Assembly (NCBI RefSeq): GCF_011602365.1
Contig: NZ_JAAONZ010000001.1
Span: 186,001 to 250,000 of the forward strand
From: Pseudomaricurvus hydrocarbonicus
Lineage (GTDB): Bacteria; Pseudomonadota; Gammaproteobacteria; Pseudomonadales; Cellvibrionaceae
Length of the DNA: 64,000 nt
Reading direction: 5' to 3'
Shown here one piece after another: positions 9,793 through 18,350 of the stretch; position 1 is the first letter of the stretch, and each line of letters opens with the position of its first letter. The notes under the pieces were generated by a model. It was not told where the DNA came from. It did not search any database and worked only from the letters and a program-made list of their open reading frames with translations. The position numbers were made by a program, and so were the translations under genes.

Positions 9793-11878
9793 TGCCAGCG
9801 CTCTGGTGCTCACCCAGCTGCCCGTCTTCGCGGACGCGTTGCCCACGGTCTCAGTGGAAGAAAGCATCTGGCCTTTCGCCGTCCATCACACCGCCACGAC
9901 GGCTGACATCCACGCCGCCGACACGGCCTCCGCGCTGCAGGCCCTAGCTGGCGCAGCCGTCAATCGCAATGGCGGACTCACAGGCATTGCTCAATACCGG
10001 GGGTCATCCGGTGACCGGGTTAACGTAACCATTGATGGCGCCAGTATTGGCAGCGGTGGCCCCAACGCGATGGACACCCCCCTGTCCTACATTCCGGCAT
10101 CCCAATTGGCCAGTCTGGCAATCGTCCGCGGAACCGCTTCCGTCAGTGAGGGCCAGGAAACCCTGGGCGGTCACATCGCTGCAACCAGCTACCAGGGCGA
10201 ATTCACGGACAGCGCTGCCGCCGACCTCAATGGCCGGATTCACACCAACTGGCACAGCCAGAATCGCGGCAGCAGTTCCAGCCTGCAGATTATTGGCGCC
10301 AACCAGAATTACAAGGCGGGCTTCAGTGGCAGCTACGATCACGCCGAGGACAGTATTTTCGCCGGCGGCAACATCGACAGCACCCGCTATGAACGCCGCC
10401 GCCACGATGTTTTTTACGGCTACCGCCAGCAAGACACCGAAGTGAATATCAAACTGGGCCAAAACAACACCGGAGACTCGGGAACCCCGGCGCTGCCAAT
10501 GGACATCACCGCCATTGACAGCGACCTGGCCAGCGTCGATGCCTCGACCCAAGCCTTTGACATGCTGCTTTCCTGGCACAGCAGCTACAGTGACATTGAC
10601 CACACCATGGACAACTTCAGCCTGCGTCCGCAACCGGTGATGGGCCCACGGCAAACAAACGCCACCGGTCGCCAGGTGGCGCACAAACTGATGGCAACCC
10701 GGACGCTGGACAACAGCTTGATCCGAATCGGCACCGACTATTCAGACACGACGCACCATGCCTTACTCACCAATCCTGACATGGCCCTGTTTGAAATCCA
10801 GAATTTCAACCATGCCGAACGCACCATCAGCGGCGTGTTTGCCGAGTGGCAGCAATCCCGCGGGGCTTTGAGCTGGGAGCTGGGCGCTCGCTTCAACCGT
10901 GTTGAGATGGCAGCCGGTGAAGTGAGTGCGTTCCTGGGCGCGGGCGTGAGCGGCATGATGGACATGGGCATGATGACCACTATGGCCAACATGCTGGCGA
11001 TGGCCTTTAACAACAGCAAGCGCCACCTCACCGATCACAATCGGGACCTGGTGTTGAAAATGGCCTACCAGCTGAGTGACACGCTCAGCGTAAACGCCAG
11101 CCTCTCCCACAAACAGCGAGCGCCGTCCTATCAGGAGCGTTATTTATGGCTGCCGCTGCAAGCCACTGGCGGGCTGGCGGACGGCTACACTTATCTGGGC
11201 AATCTGGATCTGGAGAGCGAAACCGCCAGGGAACTGAATCTGGGTCTCGACTACCGCACTGAAGACGGCTACCTCTCGCTGCAGACCTTCTACCGCGAGG
11301 TGGATGACTACATTCAGGGTACCCTCTACCAGGCCAGCGGCAATATGATGATCGACAATGCGGTAGCCATGTTTGCCGCCATGATGAGCAGTGGCAATCC
11401 AGCCCTGCAATACAACAACATCAACGCCCGGCTGTACGGCGGAGAGCTAACTTACGGGCTGCAGCTCAACCCGCATTGGTCGCTGTCCGGCAGTCTGAAT
11501 TACATCAGGGGCCAGCGCGCCGACAGCGACGACGACCTGTACCGAATCGCCCCGCTCAACCACCGGATCGCCCTGAACTATCAGCAGGACCAGTGGAGCG
11601 TCCGACTGGTCAGCGAAATGTTTGACCAACAACCCCACGTCTCGGACTACAATCGCGAAGCCAAAACCAGTGGCTATGGCGTGCTGCACCTGTCCGCCAG
11701 TTATGACCTGAGTGACGCCCTGCAACTGCGGGCAGGGATCGATAACCTGGCCGACAAACGCTATCGGGATCACTTGGCCGGCTACAACCGCGTCAGGGGC
11801 AACGAGGACATCGCCGTCGGTGAGCGACTGTATGGCACCGGTCGCAGCGCCATACTGGGCCTGACCTACCACTGGTAA
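9773..11878 (+). CDS. TonB-dependent outer-membrane receptor, copper-receptor-like
   Basis: Outer-membrane 22-strand receptor energised by TonB, about 701 residues from the ATG at 9773. A signal peptide (MYKRHLLASALVLTQLPVFA) leads into a plug domain with ALAGAAVNRNGG and IVRGTASV, then a barrel ending ILGLTYHW with terminal aromatic. The plug segment PNAMDTPLSYI resembles the PNxMDxPxSYI region of the OprC/NosA copper receptors, and Met clusters occur near 10956-11010 and 11344-11390. In OprC a Cys lies just ahead of that Met; here it is Gly. Copper uptake is therefore inference. An alternative TTG start at 9746 has GGGGG upstream. A RegB/RegA-type pair follows. Confidence 0.82.
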   Translation: MYKRHLLASALVLTQLPVFADALPTVSVEESIWPFAVHHTATTADIHAADTASALQALAGAAVNRNGGLTGIAQYRGSSGDRVNVTIDGASIGSGGPNAMDTPLSYIPASQLASLAIVRGTASVSEGQETLGGHIAATSYQGEFTDSAAADLNGRIHTNWHSQNRGSSSSLQIIGANQNYKAGFSGSYDHAEDSIFAGGNIDSTRYERRRHDVFYGYRQQDTEVNIKLGQNNTGDSGTPALPMDITAIDSDLASVDASTQAFDMLLSWHSSYSDIDHTMDNFSLRPQPVMGPRQTNATGRQVAHKLMATRTLDNSLIRIGTDYSDTTHHALLTNPDMALFEIQNFNHAERTISGVFAEWQQSRGALSWELGARFNRVEMAAGEVSAFLGAGVSGMMDMGMMTTMANMLAMAFNNSKRHLTDHNRDLVLKMAYQLSDTLSVNASLSHKQRAPSYQERYLWLPLQATGGLADGYTYLGNLDLESETARELNLGLDYRTEDGYLSLQTFYREVDDYIQGTLYQASGNMMIDNAVAMFAAMMSSGNPALQYNNINARLYGGELTYGLQLNPHWSLSGSLNYIRGQRADSDDDLYRIAPLNHRIALNYQQDQWSVRLVSEMFDQQPHVSDYNREAKTSGYGVLHLSASYDLSDALQLRAGIDNLADKRYRDHLAGYNRVRGNEDIAVGERLYGTGRSAILGLTYHW

Positions 11879-11885
11879 GCCAGAT

Positions 11886-11909
11886 CCCGGAGCTCAAGCT
11901 ACCTCCGGG
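11886..11909 (+). repeat. inverted repeat after the TonB receptor gene
   Basis: A 7-bp GC-rich stem (CCCGGAG at 11886-11892, CTCCGGG at 11903-11909) lies 8 bases past the receptor stop and before the sensor kinase gene. It has no T-tract, so it is not a classical terminator. It could cap the receptor mRNA or reduce read-through. Confidence 0.4.
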
Positions 11910-11964
11910 CAATGGACGACGCTAAAGCTCGCCACGGGCAGCAGAAGTCACTTAAGATACGCCC

Positions 11965-13287
11965 ATGAACAGTTTTAAATTTACCGCCTCAGCACCGGAA
12001 GCCAACCTGCGTCGCCTGTTAATGATTCGCGGGTTGTTTCTGCTGATGGTCTGCGCCACCCTGGGCTATTGTTTCTGGCAACTGCAGCTCCCCCTCGCCT
12101 ACCGTTCAATTTTGTGGGTATTGACCGCTATGACGGTGGTTTCCATCGCCTCCCTGGTTCAGCTTCACGCCTCTCAGCGCACCTCCGAGCTCGCCTTTTT
12201 CACTCAATTACTGATTGATGTTGTTGCCGTGAGCTTGCTGCTGTTCTTTGCCGGTGGTGCCGACAACCCCTTTGTCTCTTATTATTTAGTGCCGCTGTGC
12301 ATCGCCGCTGCCACGCTGCCCCGCCACTTTACCTGGCCGCTGGTGCTCATCTCCCTGTTGCTGTACAGCAGCCTGATCTTTTTTAAAATCCCGCTGCCGG
12401 ACATTGCGCCCCACCACTCCCACGGCTCCCCCCGGGGGTTCAGCAATATCAGTATTCACACCATCGGCATGTGGATTAATTTTCTCTTCAGTGCCTTGCT
12501 GATCAGTTATTTTGTCTTGGCGATGGCAACGTCATTGCGACGGCAGGATGCCGCGCTGGCAGAACTGAAGGAAGACCGCTTGCGCGATGACCAGCTCATG
12601 GCACTGGCCACGCTGGCCGCAGGCACCGCACACGACCTGGGCACCCCCTTAACCACCATCAAGGCGCTGTTGCATGAGATGCAATCCGAGTATGTCCAGG
12701 CCCCCAGACCGGGCACCGATCAGGGGCTGGAATTGAAGAACGACCTGGAGCTGTTGCAAAATCAGGTGTCACACTGCACAACCACCCTGCAGCAATTGAA
12801 CCGGCAAGCCGGTGAGCTCAAAGACGGCATCCTGCCGCTGAACGACCTGCGCCAGCAATGCAGTAAAATCATTGATAACTGGATGCTGCTACGACCCGAG
12901 GTGGAAGCCCGGGTTCACTGGGATGACCTCGCACCGCAGGTGCAGGTACGCTGGCAACCCACGGTGGCACATTCCATCAGTAACCTGCTGAACAACGCAG
13001 CTGACGCCAACCCCAAAGGCATTGCGGTGGATGTCCACTGGACGCGAGAAAAATTGACGCTCCAGATCCACGATAAAGGACCCGGCATCGAGCCTGAGCT
13101 GGCTCAGGATTTGGGCAAGGCTTTTGTGACACATAAGGGCCAAGGACGCGGTCTGGGGCTCTTTTTAACCCGTGCCGCTATTAAACGCTATGGCGGTGAA
13201 GTCACCATAGCCGGACACCCTCAACAAGGCACCTTGACCACTCTGACATTGCCGTTGCACCCCGGCGGCCAGGAGTCTCAGTCATGA
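11965..13287 (+). CDS. RegB/PrrB-type redox sensor histidine kinase
   Basis: Membrane histidine kinase of the RegB/PrrB/ActS family, 440 residues. About six membrane segments fill residues 20-190 and include GGADNPF (97-103), matching the GGxxNPF quinone-binding box of RegB. The dimerisation/phospho-acceptor helix reads LAAGTAHDLGTPLTTI (His near residue 222), then N-box NLLNNAADANP, and G-boxes DKGPGIE and GQGRGLGLF. Family members sense ubiquinone pool redox state. The stop overlaps the response-regulator start by 4 bases (ATGA). The position directly after a TonB receptor gene is unusual and hints at coupling to metal or respiratory status. Confidence 0.9.
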   Translation: MNSFKFTASAPEANLRRLLMIRGLFLLMVCATLGYCFWQLQLPLAYRSILWVLTAMTVVSIASLVQLHASQRTSELAFFTQLLIDVVAVSLLLFFAGGADNPFVSYYLVPLCIAAATLPRHFTWPLVLISLLLYSSLIFFKIPLPDIAPHHSHGSPRGFSNISIHTIGMWINFLFSALLISYFVLAMATSLRRQDAALAELKEDRLRDDQLMALATLAAGTAHDLGTPLTTIKALLHEMQSEYVQAPRPGTDQGLELKNDLELLQNQVSHCTTTLQQLNRQAGELKDGILPLNDLRQQCSKIIDNWMLLRPEVEARVHWDDLAPQVQVRWQPTVAHSISNLLNNAADANPKGIAVDVHWTREKLTLQIHDKGPGIEPELAQDLGKAFVTHKGQGRGLGLFLTRAAIKRYGGEVTIAGHPQQGTLTTLTLPLHPGGQESQS

Positions 13288-13862
13288 CAGGCACTGCTGT
13301 CTCACCCACAGAACCCTCAACAGCGACGCCAGAAGGCCCGGTGATGCTGGTGGTGGATGATGATGCCGCCTTAACCCGAGTATTGGCCAGGGCATTTAAG
13401 CGGCGCGGCTATCGGGTGTTTGAAGCCAATTGCAGTGACGCCGCGCTCTCTGTGTGTGAGCTGCACAAGCCTGATCGCTGTGTACTGGATTTAAAAATTG
13501 CCCACGAGTCCGGGCTGCCGTTGATCAGCCGGCTCAAACAGCTGCTGCCCGAACTGGAGATTGTTATGCTCACGGGCTATTCGAGCATCAATACCGCCGT
13601 AGAAGCCATCAAGCTAGGCGCCACCCATTACTTGTGCAAGCCCGCAGACGCCGATGAGATAGAACGGGCTTTTGGCCACCGAGCAGGTCAGGAAGACACG
13701 GAAATTCAGGCAACCCCGCCGTCAGTCAACCGGCTGGAGTGGGAACACATTCAGAAAGTGCTGGCCGAACACGACGGCAATATTTCCGCCACTGCACGCG
13801 CCTTGAACATGCATCGCCGAACTTTGCAGCGCAAATTGCAAAAGCGACCGGTGCGACAATAG
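13284..13862 (+). CDS. RegA/PrrA-type response regulator
   Basis: Response regulator of the RegA/PrrA/ActR family, 192 residues. The receiver has the acidic pocket VVDDDAA, phospho-acceptor Asp in CVLDLKIAHESG, Thr in MLTGYSS and Lys in LCKPAD. A Fis-type helix-turn-helix follows at the C-terminus (NISATARALNMHRRTLQRKL), nearly identical to the RegA consensus. Translationally coupled to the upstream kinase through an ATGA overlap. In other bacteria this pair controls respiration, nitrogen and carbon metabolism in response to redox; targets here are unknown. Confidence 0.92.
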   Translation: MTGTAVSPTEPSTATPEGPVMLVVDDDAALTRVLARAFKRRGYRVFEANCSDAALSVCELHKPDRCVLDLKIAHESGLPLISRLKQLLPELEIVMLTGYSSINTAVEAIKLGATHYLCKPADADEIERAFGHRAGQEDTEIQATPPSVNRLEWEHIQKVLAEHDGNISATARALNMHRRTLQRKLQKRPVRQ

Positions 13863-14053
13863 CCTCCAGCCATTCTCTGGCCATTGAGAAGTACGCAAGG
13901 CTACAAGCACACGAGCTGTCTTATGGGCTTGCTGCAATCCTAAAGACCGCGACGCCAGTGGCTCTGGTGAGCGGAGGGTTTTCGTATCCGAGGCGACCAC
14001 CGCGAGCCTGCGTTTCACGCCACAGGGCAACGCGATAGAACGTCAACCGTCGG

Positions 14054-14410
14054 CTAGAACTCTTCCACGTCGAAAGGTTCAGAACTGACGCCATCATCAT
14101 CGTTGGAGCTGGCCCCCAAAGACACGAACACCACGTTCCGGGAAGATTTTTTCTGAAAGATAGCCCAGACTTTTTCGTGACGACTTTGCGGCTCTTTTTC
14201 CCCCAGGCAATACTTCACAAACTCCTGCTCCTCGGGGGTTACCGGAGTTCGCTCGCCACTGGCAAGGGCCAGATAGGCGTAGCCGTGATTCTCCAACAAC
14301 TGCACCTGCTCACGGGTGAACTCTCCGCTTCTGGCAAAACCGTAAGGGAAGTGATCTGTGCCCCAGAACTTGCGTCCTTTTTGATCAAAGTCTTGAAATT
14401 GCGTCGCCAT
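14054..14410 (-). CDS. maoP: macrodomain Ori protein MaoP (DUF413, YifE)
   Basis: Small DUF413 protein of about 118 residues. In Escherichia coli MaoP acts with the maoS site to organise the Ori macrodomain. The conserved core is visible: FPYGFARSGEFTREQVQLLE followed by a TPEEQEFVKYC motif; the C-terminus is acidic (DDDGVSSEPFDVEEF). The ATG at 14410 is preferred over a GTG three codons upstream. Its divergent partner is hdfR, exactly the E. coli arrangement, which supports the call and suggests a possible maoS-like site between them. Confidence 0.88.
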   Translation of the reverse strand: MATQFQDFDQKGRKFWGTDHFPYGFARSGEFTREQVQLLENHGYAYLALASGERTPVTPEEQEFVKYCLGEKEPQSRHEKVWAIFQKKSSRNVVFVSLGASSNDDDGVSSEPFDVEEF

Positions 14411-14500
14411 AATAACCACTCAAAATACTGATTGAATCCCATTTCCGCGATTATCTTTAGCCAACTTTAGGCTGTACAATGACTTTTTTTTGTTGTTCCG

Positions 14501-14515
14501 ATCAACATTATTGAT
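14501..14515. promoter_or_regulatory. inverted repeat in the maoP-hdfR divergent region
   Basis: ATCAA-N5-TTGAT (14501-14505 and 14511-14515) lies 29 bases before the hdfR ATG. A second short dyad, AGCC...GGCT, lies near 14459-14473. LysR-type regulators commonly autoregulate from such sites, so an HdfR operator is possible. This is inference from position and symmetry only. Confidence 0.35.
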
Positions 14516-14543
14516 TGAAGGGCCTGACCAGAGTGAACCCCCT

Positions 14544-15416
14544 ATGAACACTGAATTACTTCGCACGTTTCTGGAAGTCTCCAAAACCCGACATTTTGGC
14601 CAAGCCGCTGAAAACCTTTGCCTGACCCAGTCTGCGGTGAGCTTCAGAATACGGCAATTGGAAGAAATTATCGGCGTGCCGCTGTTCACCCGGGAACGCA
14701 ATAACATACTGCTCACCCCTTCCGGTGACCGCCTTCTCCCCCACGCCGAAAATATCCTCGCCTCCTGGCAACTGGCCTTGCAGGACGTGGCCGTTTCTAG
14801 CGGCCAGGATATACAACTGGCACTGGGGGCCACCTCCAACCTGTGGGATACCTTTCTCCAGGCCATCCTGCCGAAGCTGGCTCAACAGGTAGAGGGGTTG
14901 CACATACGCACCGACATCAGCAGCCCACAGGAATTGACCCGAGCCCTGCTGGGCGGTCGCCTGGATATGATTGTGGTGCTGGATCCGCCCAAGGTGGTCG
15001 AAGTGGAAACGATCAAAATCGGCCATATTGAATTGGTCTGTGTGGCCAATACTCCCCAGGCCCGCATTGAGGATATGGAGAACATCGGTCACATCTTTGT
15101 CGACTGGGGAACCGCCTTCAATTTACAACACGCCCGCCTGTTCCCCCGGCCTGTAGCCCCTATCCTGCACACTGGCCAAAGCCACATCGCTCTGGAGTTT
15201 TTATTGAGCCACGGCGGCTCGGCGTTTTTACCCAAGGCGCTGGTGACCCCGTATCTGCAAGAAGAACGCCTGTTTATGATGCCAGAAATCCACAGCCTCA
15301 GCCGTGATGTTTACGCCGTCTACAACAGCGGCAGTCGACGCGCCGAGTCTCTGCGCCCCATTGTGGATCTGTTGCAAAAAGCCGACCTGAAACCGACCAG
15401 CCATACCCCCCGGTAA
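14544..15416 (+). CDS. hdfR: LysR-family transcriptional regulator HdfR
   Basis: LysR-type regulator of about 290 residues. The N-terminal winged helix-turn-helix is very close to E. coli HdfR: TELLRTFLEVSKTRHFGQAA, then LTQSAVSFRIRQLE and LFTRERNNILLTPSG. A periplasmic-binding-like effector domain occupies the rest. The ATG at 14544 matches the HdfR N-terminus; an upstream in-frame start at 14490 would add 18 residues. In E. coli HdfR represses flhDC; the target here is unknown. It is divergent from maoP. Confidence 0.88.
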   Translation: MNTELLRTFLEVSKTRHFGQAAENLCLTQSAVSFRIRQLEEIIGVPLFTRERNNILLTPSGDRLLPHAENILASWQLALQDVAVSSGQDIQLALGATSNLWDTFLQAILPKLAQQVEGLHIRTDISSPQELTRALLGGRLDMIVVLDPPKVVEVETIKIGHIELVCVANTPQARIEDMENIGHIFVDWGTAFNLQHARLFPRPVAPILHTGQSHIALEFLLSHGGSAFLPKALVTPYLQEERLFMMPEIHSLSRDVYAVYNSGSRRAESLRPIVDLLQKADLKPTSHTPR

Positions 15417-15479
15417 CGTCGGGTTAAGGTCTGTAGCGGTGGAAGAAAGCGCGTCGAGGCAAGCAGAAACACTGACATC

Positions 15480-16979
15480 TTACGAGGTCAGTTTCACCTG
15501 GCGGTAGCCCGTGGCCGCCATCACCAGGGTCATAAATGGGCTGATCAGGCAAAATAGCGCAAAGGGTGCGTAACTGAGAGTGGCCACCCCCAATACCGTG
15601 GCGTGATACGCCCCGCAGGTATTCCAGGGCACCAGCACCGAAGTGACCGTTCCGGTGTCTTCCAGAGTTCGGCTGAGATTTTGTGAGGCCAGGCCCCGTT
15701 CCTTGTAGGCATTGGCGAACATCCGCCCCGGAATCACAATGGCCAGATATTGATCGGATGTAGTGGCATTACTGAACAAACAGGTACCGGCGGTGGTGGC
15801 GATCAAGCCGGTCACCGAACGGGCTTTGCTGATCAATGCCTGGGTAATGCGTTGCAGGAAACCGGAAGCCTCCATCGCGCCGCCAAACGTCATGGCGGAC
15901 ATGATCAGCCAAATGGTGCCCAGCATTCCAGAGATCCCCCCGGATGTCAGCAACCCATCCAGCAACTCATTGTTGGTGACAATGGCAATATCGCCAAAAC
16001 AGGCCTTCATTACCCCTCGATAGACCGCAAACTCTTCAGTTCCGCCTTCTGCAACCCCGATACTTTTCACCAGGTCTGGCTGAAAAATGAGCGCGAATAG
16101 GGCCCCCGCCACCACGCCGGCAAACAGCGCTGGCAGCGCCGGGACTTTTTTCAGAATCATCACCAGCACCAGTGCCGGGACTAAAAGCAGCCACGGGCTG
16201 ATGTGAATATTTTCACGCAGCACAATCGCAATCTCGTCGGAGGCCAAAGCCTCCGGCTCTTGTGCGCCAAACCCCAAAAGCGCAAACAGCGTCAGGGCAA
16301 TGACAATCGAGGGCATGGTGGTAATCATCATATAGCGAATGTGGGTAAACAATTCAGTGCCCGTCGACGCCGCCGCTAAATTGGTGGTATCGGATAAGGG
16401 GGACATTTTATCGCCAAAATACGCGCCAGAAATGATCGCTCCGGCCACCATGCCGGGGGCGATCCCCATCACCTGCCCGATCCCCATCAAGGCAATACCA
16501 ATGGTCGCAGAGGTAGTCCAGGAGCTGCCGGTAAAAATGGCCACAATGGCGCTGATCACCACCGCTGAAGCCAGAAACCAGCTGGCATTGAGAATGTGCA
16601 ACCCATAGTAAATCATGGTTGGGATGACACCGGAGAGCAGCCAGGTACCCGACAAAGCCCCCACCATCAACAGAATCAGCATGGCCGGTATGGCTATTTT
16701 CAAACTGGTACAGATGCCCTCTTCGATTTCCTTCCAGGAGGTGTGATAAAAAAAGGCGACAATCGACGCCACCGCGGCACTGAGCATCAGGATAACCTGA
16801 TTGGAACCACTGACTGCGTCATCTCCGAAAATAAACACATTCAAGCTCAACATGGCCACCATAAACACCAGAGGGATGCAGGCTGCCAGCAACGGAATTT
16901 TCGGCCTATCGTGCAAGACTATGTCCAGCTCCGCCTCGAAGTCGTTCTTTTTATGATCAGAGTCCAAAATCACCACCAA
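15480..16979 (-). CDS. nhaC: Na+/H+ antiporter, NhaC family
   Basis: NhaC-type antiporter of about 499 residues with eleven or twelve membrane helices. Family features include FTGSSWTTSATIGIALMGIG and the GAIISGAYFGDKMSPLSDTT segment, which holds the conserved acidic Asp, plus CLFSNATTSDQYLAIVIPGR near the C-terminus. Expected to exchange external H+ for internal Na+ (or malate/lactate-coupled in related proteins). No ATG is available at the N-terminus: TTG 16979 or the adjacent GTG codons at 16976 and 16973 begin the protein. The upstream region contains a structured segment at 17084-17157. Confidence 0.9.
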   Translation of the reverse strand: MVVILDSDHKKNDFEAELDIVLHDRPKIPLLAACIPLVFMVAMLSLNVFIFGDDAVSGSNQVILMLSAAVASIVAFFYHTSWKEIEEGICTSLKIAIPAMLILLMVGALSGTWLLSGVIPTMIYYGLHILNASWFLASAVVISAIVAIFTGSSWTTSATIGIALMGIGQVMGIAPGMVAGAIISGAYFGDKMSPLSDTTNLAAASTGTELFTHIRYMMITTMPSIVIALTLFALLGFGAQEPEALASDEIAIVLRENIHISPWLLLVPALVLVMILKKVPALPALFAGVVAGALFALIFQPDLVKSIGVAEGGTEEFAVYRGVMKACFGDIAIVTNNELLDGLLTSGGISGMLGTIWLIMSAMTFGGAMEASGFLQRITQALISKARSVTGLIATTAGTCLFSNATTSDQYLAIVIPGRMFANAYKERGLASQNLSRTLEDTGTVTSVLVPWNTCGAYHATVLGVATLSYAPFALFCLISPFMTLVMAATGYRQVKLTS

Positions 16980-17083
16980 TGTGCTTATAACGTGTAACTA
17001 AAGTACGTGTTTTGAAATAAAAAAAACAGTAAAAATAAACAGTAGCCGTGTTCAAGCCATCAAGGTTCAGTATACTCATAAGT

Positions 17084-17157
17084 GGCGACCCTGAATGAGG
17101 GACGCCTGAAGGCACCGCTGAGCACTACTGCCAGTATCGAAGGTGCCCTGAATCGCC
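17084..17157. ncRNA. candidate structured RNA between nhaC and glycerate kinase
   Basis: Compact region with nested, partly exclusive stems. Stem A pairs 17084-17092 with 17098-17106 (GGCGACCCT / AGGGACGCC, 8 of 9 pairs, loop gaatg). Stem B pairs GGCACC (17111-17116) with GGTGCC (17142-17147). A long-range stem pairs GGCGA (17084-17088) with TCGCC (17153-17157) and would break stem A. CCCTGAAT occurs twice, so one AGGG arm has two possible partners. It could lie in the leader of nhaC (minus) or of the glycerate kinase gene (plus). I could not match it to a known riboswitch class. Confidence 0.35.
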
Positions 17158-17255
17158 AATGTTCAGGTGATTGAGCCTTGTCACCACACGACGATTGGTT
17201 AAGACGATCACCCATGGACAGCCATCTGGAACCCCCAATCAGGGACACGTTTTGT

Positions 17256-18161
17256 ATGCACCAGTCGACTCTTATGCCCCCGCCAACCCTGCAAGACTTT
17301 TTAAATCACCATCAACTGCCCGACAGTTATGCGGAAACCATCGATAATTACGTCCGCCCCATGGCACAGGCGTTAGCGCAACAACACGCGCAGGAAGTCC
17401 GCCCCTTGATTGTTGGCGTGAATGGCTGTCAGGGCTCCGGCAAAACGACGCTGTCGGATGCCATGGTGATGATTTTGGCCGGCGAGTACCAGCTTAAGGC
17501 CGTGGCCATCTCGATTGATGATTTTTACCTCACCAAGGCTGAACGCGAAACACTGGCCACCGAAGTTCACCCCCTGTTGCGCACACGCGGCGTACCCGGC
17601 ACCCACGACGTCAGCCTCGCTCTGGAAACCCTCGAGGCACTGACGCAGGACTCGGGCTTGGTGGCGATCCCTCGCTTTGATAAATCACAGGACGACCGGG
17701 CTGCCAAAGAAGATTGGGATCGGCAGCAGAGTCCATTAGACATCATTATTCTTGAAGGCTGGTGTGTCGGTGCAGAAGCAGAACCCATGAACGGGTTGAT
17801 GGATCCAATTAACGAACTTGAAGCCCTGGAAGATCCCGAGGGCAATTGGCGTCATTACGTCAATGCGCAATTGCAGTTGGGCTATAAAGAATTGTTCAAC
17901 AAGCTGGATGCCCGCATCATGCTGCAAGCGCCCTCGTTTGATTGCGTCTATCGCTGGCGTCTGGAGCAGGAAGAAAAGCTCAAGCAAAAAACCAGTGGCA
18001 GCGGCATCATGTCGGAGAGTGACATCCTGCGTTTCATTCAGCACTATCAGCGCATTACCGAAAACACGCTGAAACGCCTGCCGGACAAGGTCAATTTTCT
18101 CATGGTTCTGGATTCGCAGCGGCGCATCACCAGCTTTCAACAGCCCATTGCGCTGTCATAA
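17256..18161 (+). CDS. D-glycerate 3-kinase-type P-loop kinase (YggC/Tda10-like)
   Basis: P-loop kinase of the plant glycerate kinase/YggC/Tda10 family, about 302 residues. Walker A reads GVNGCQGSGKTTLSDAM; ISIDDFYLT and RGVPGTHDVSL are family signatures, and LEGWCVGAEA matches the lid/substrate region. Likely phosphorylates D-glycerate to 3-phosphoglycerate, although bacterial YggC members are poorly studied. I chose the ATG at 17256 because AGGGA lies about 10 bases upstream; an earlier in-frame start at 17178 would add 26 residues. Convergent with the nitrate operon. Confidence 0.85.
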   Translation: MHQSTLMPPPTLQDFLNHHQLPDSYAETIDNYVRPMAQALAQQHAQEVRPLIVGVNGCQGSGKTTLSDAMVMILAGEYQLKAVAISIDDFYLTKAERETLATEVHPLLRTRGVPGTHDVSLALETLEALTQDSGLVAIPRFDKSQDDRAAKEDWDRQQSPLDIIILEGWCVGAEAEPMNGLMDPINELEALEDPEGNWRHYVNAQLQLGYKELFNKLDARIMLQAPSFDCVYRWRLEQEEKLKQKTSGSGIMSESDILRFIQHYQRITENTLKRLPDKVNFLMVLDSQRRITSFQQPIALS

Positions 18162-18294
18162 AGCCAGCTCCGCCAGTTGAGAGGCAAGATCCGTCGGTTC
18201 AGTGGTCACTCATCCGCTGTCTCTAGCCCTGCGCTACGAACCTTCCATAAAATTCCTGGTTGCGCAAAGCACAATATCATAAACAAAACCGCAC

Positions 18295-18326
18295 AAAAAA
18301 CCAGACACTGACGGATCAGTGTCTGG
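18295..18326 (-). terminator. intrinsic terminator of the nrt-porin operon
   Basis: Perfect 11-bp stem (CCAGACACTGA 18301-18311 and its complement 18316-18326) with a 4-base loop. On the minus strand it is followed by six T residues (18295-18300). It lies 25 bases beyond the porin stop. Confidence 0.9.
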
Positions 18327-18350
18327 CAACTACCACTTATTGAACGAGGA

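Noticed and set aside
10004-10684. Minus-strand frame of 226 residues inside the TonB receptor gene
   Set aside because: Ala/Val/Gly-rich shadow of the receptor codons.
13863-14053. Possible tRNA or small RNA gene after regA
   Set aside because: No cloverleaf, TTC-containing T arm or CCA end could be recognised.
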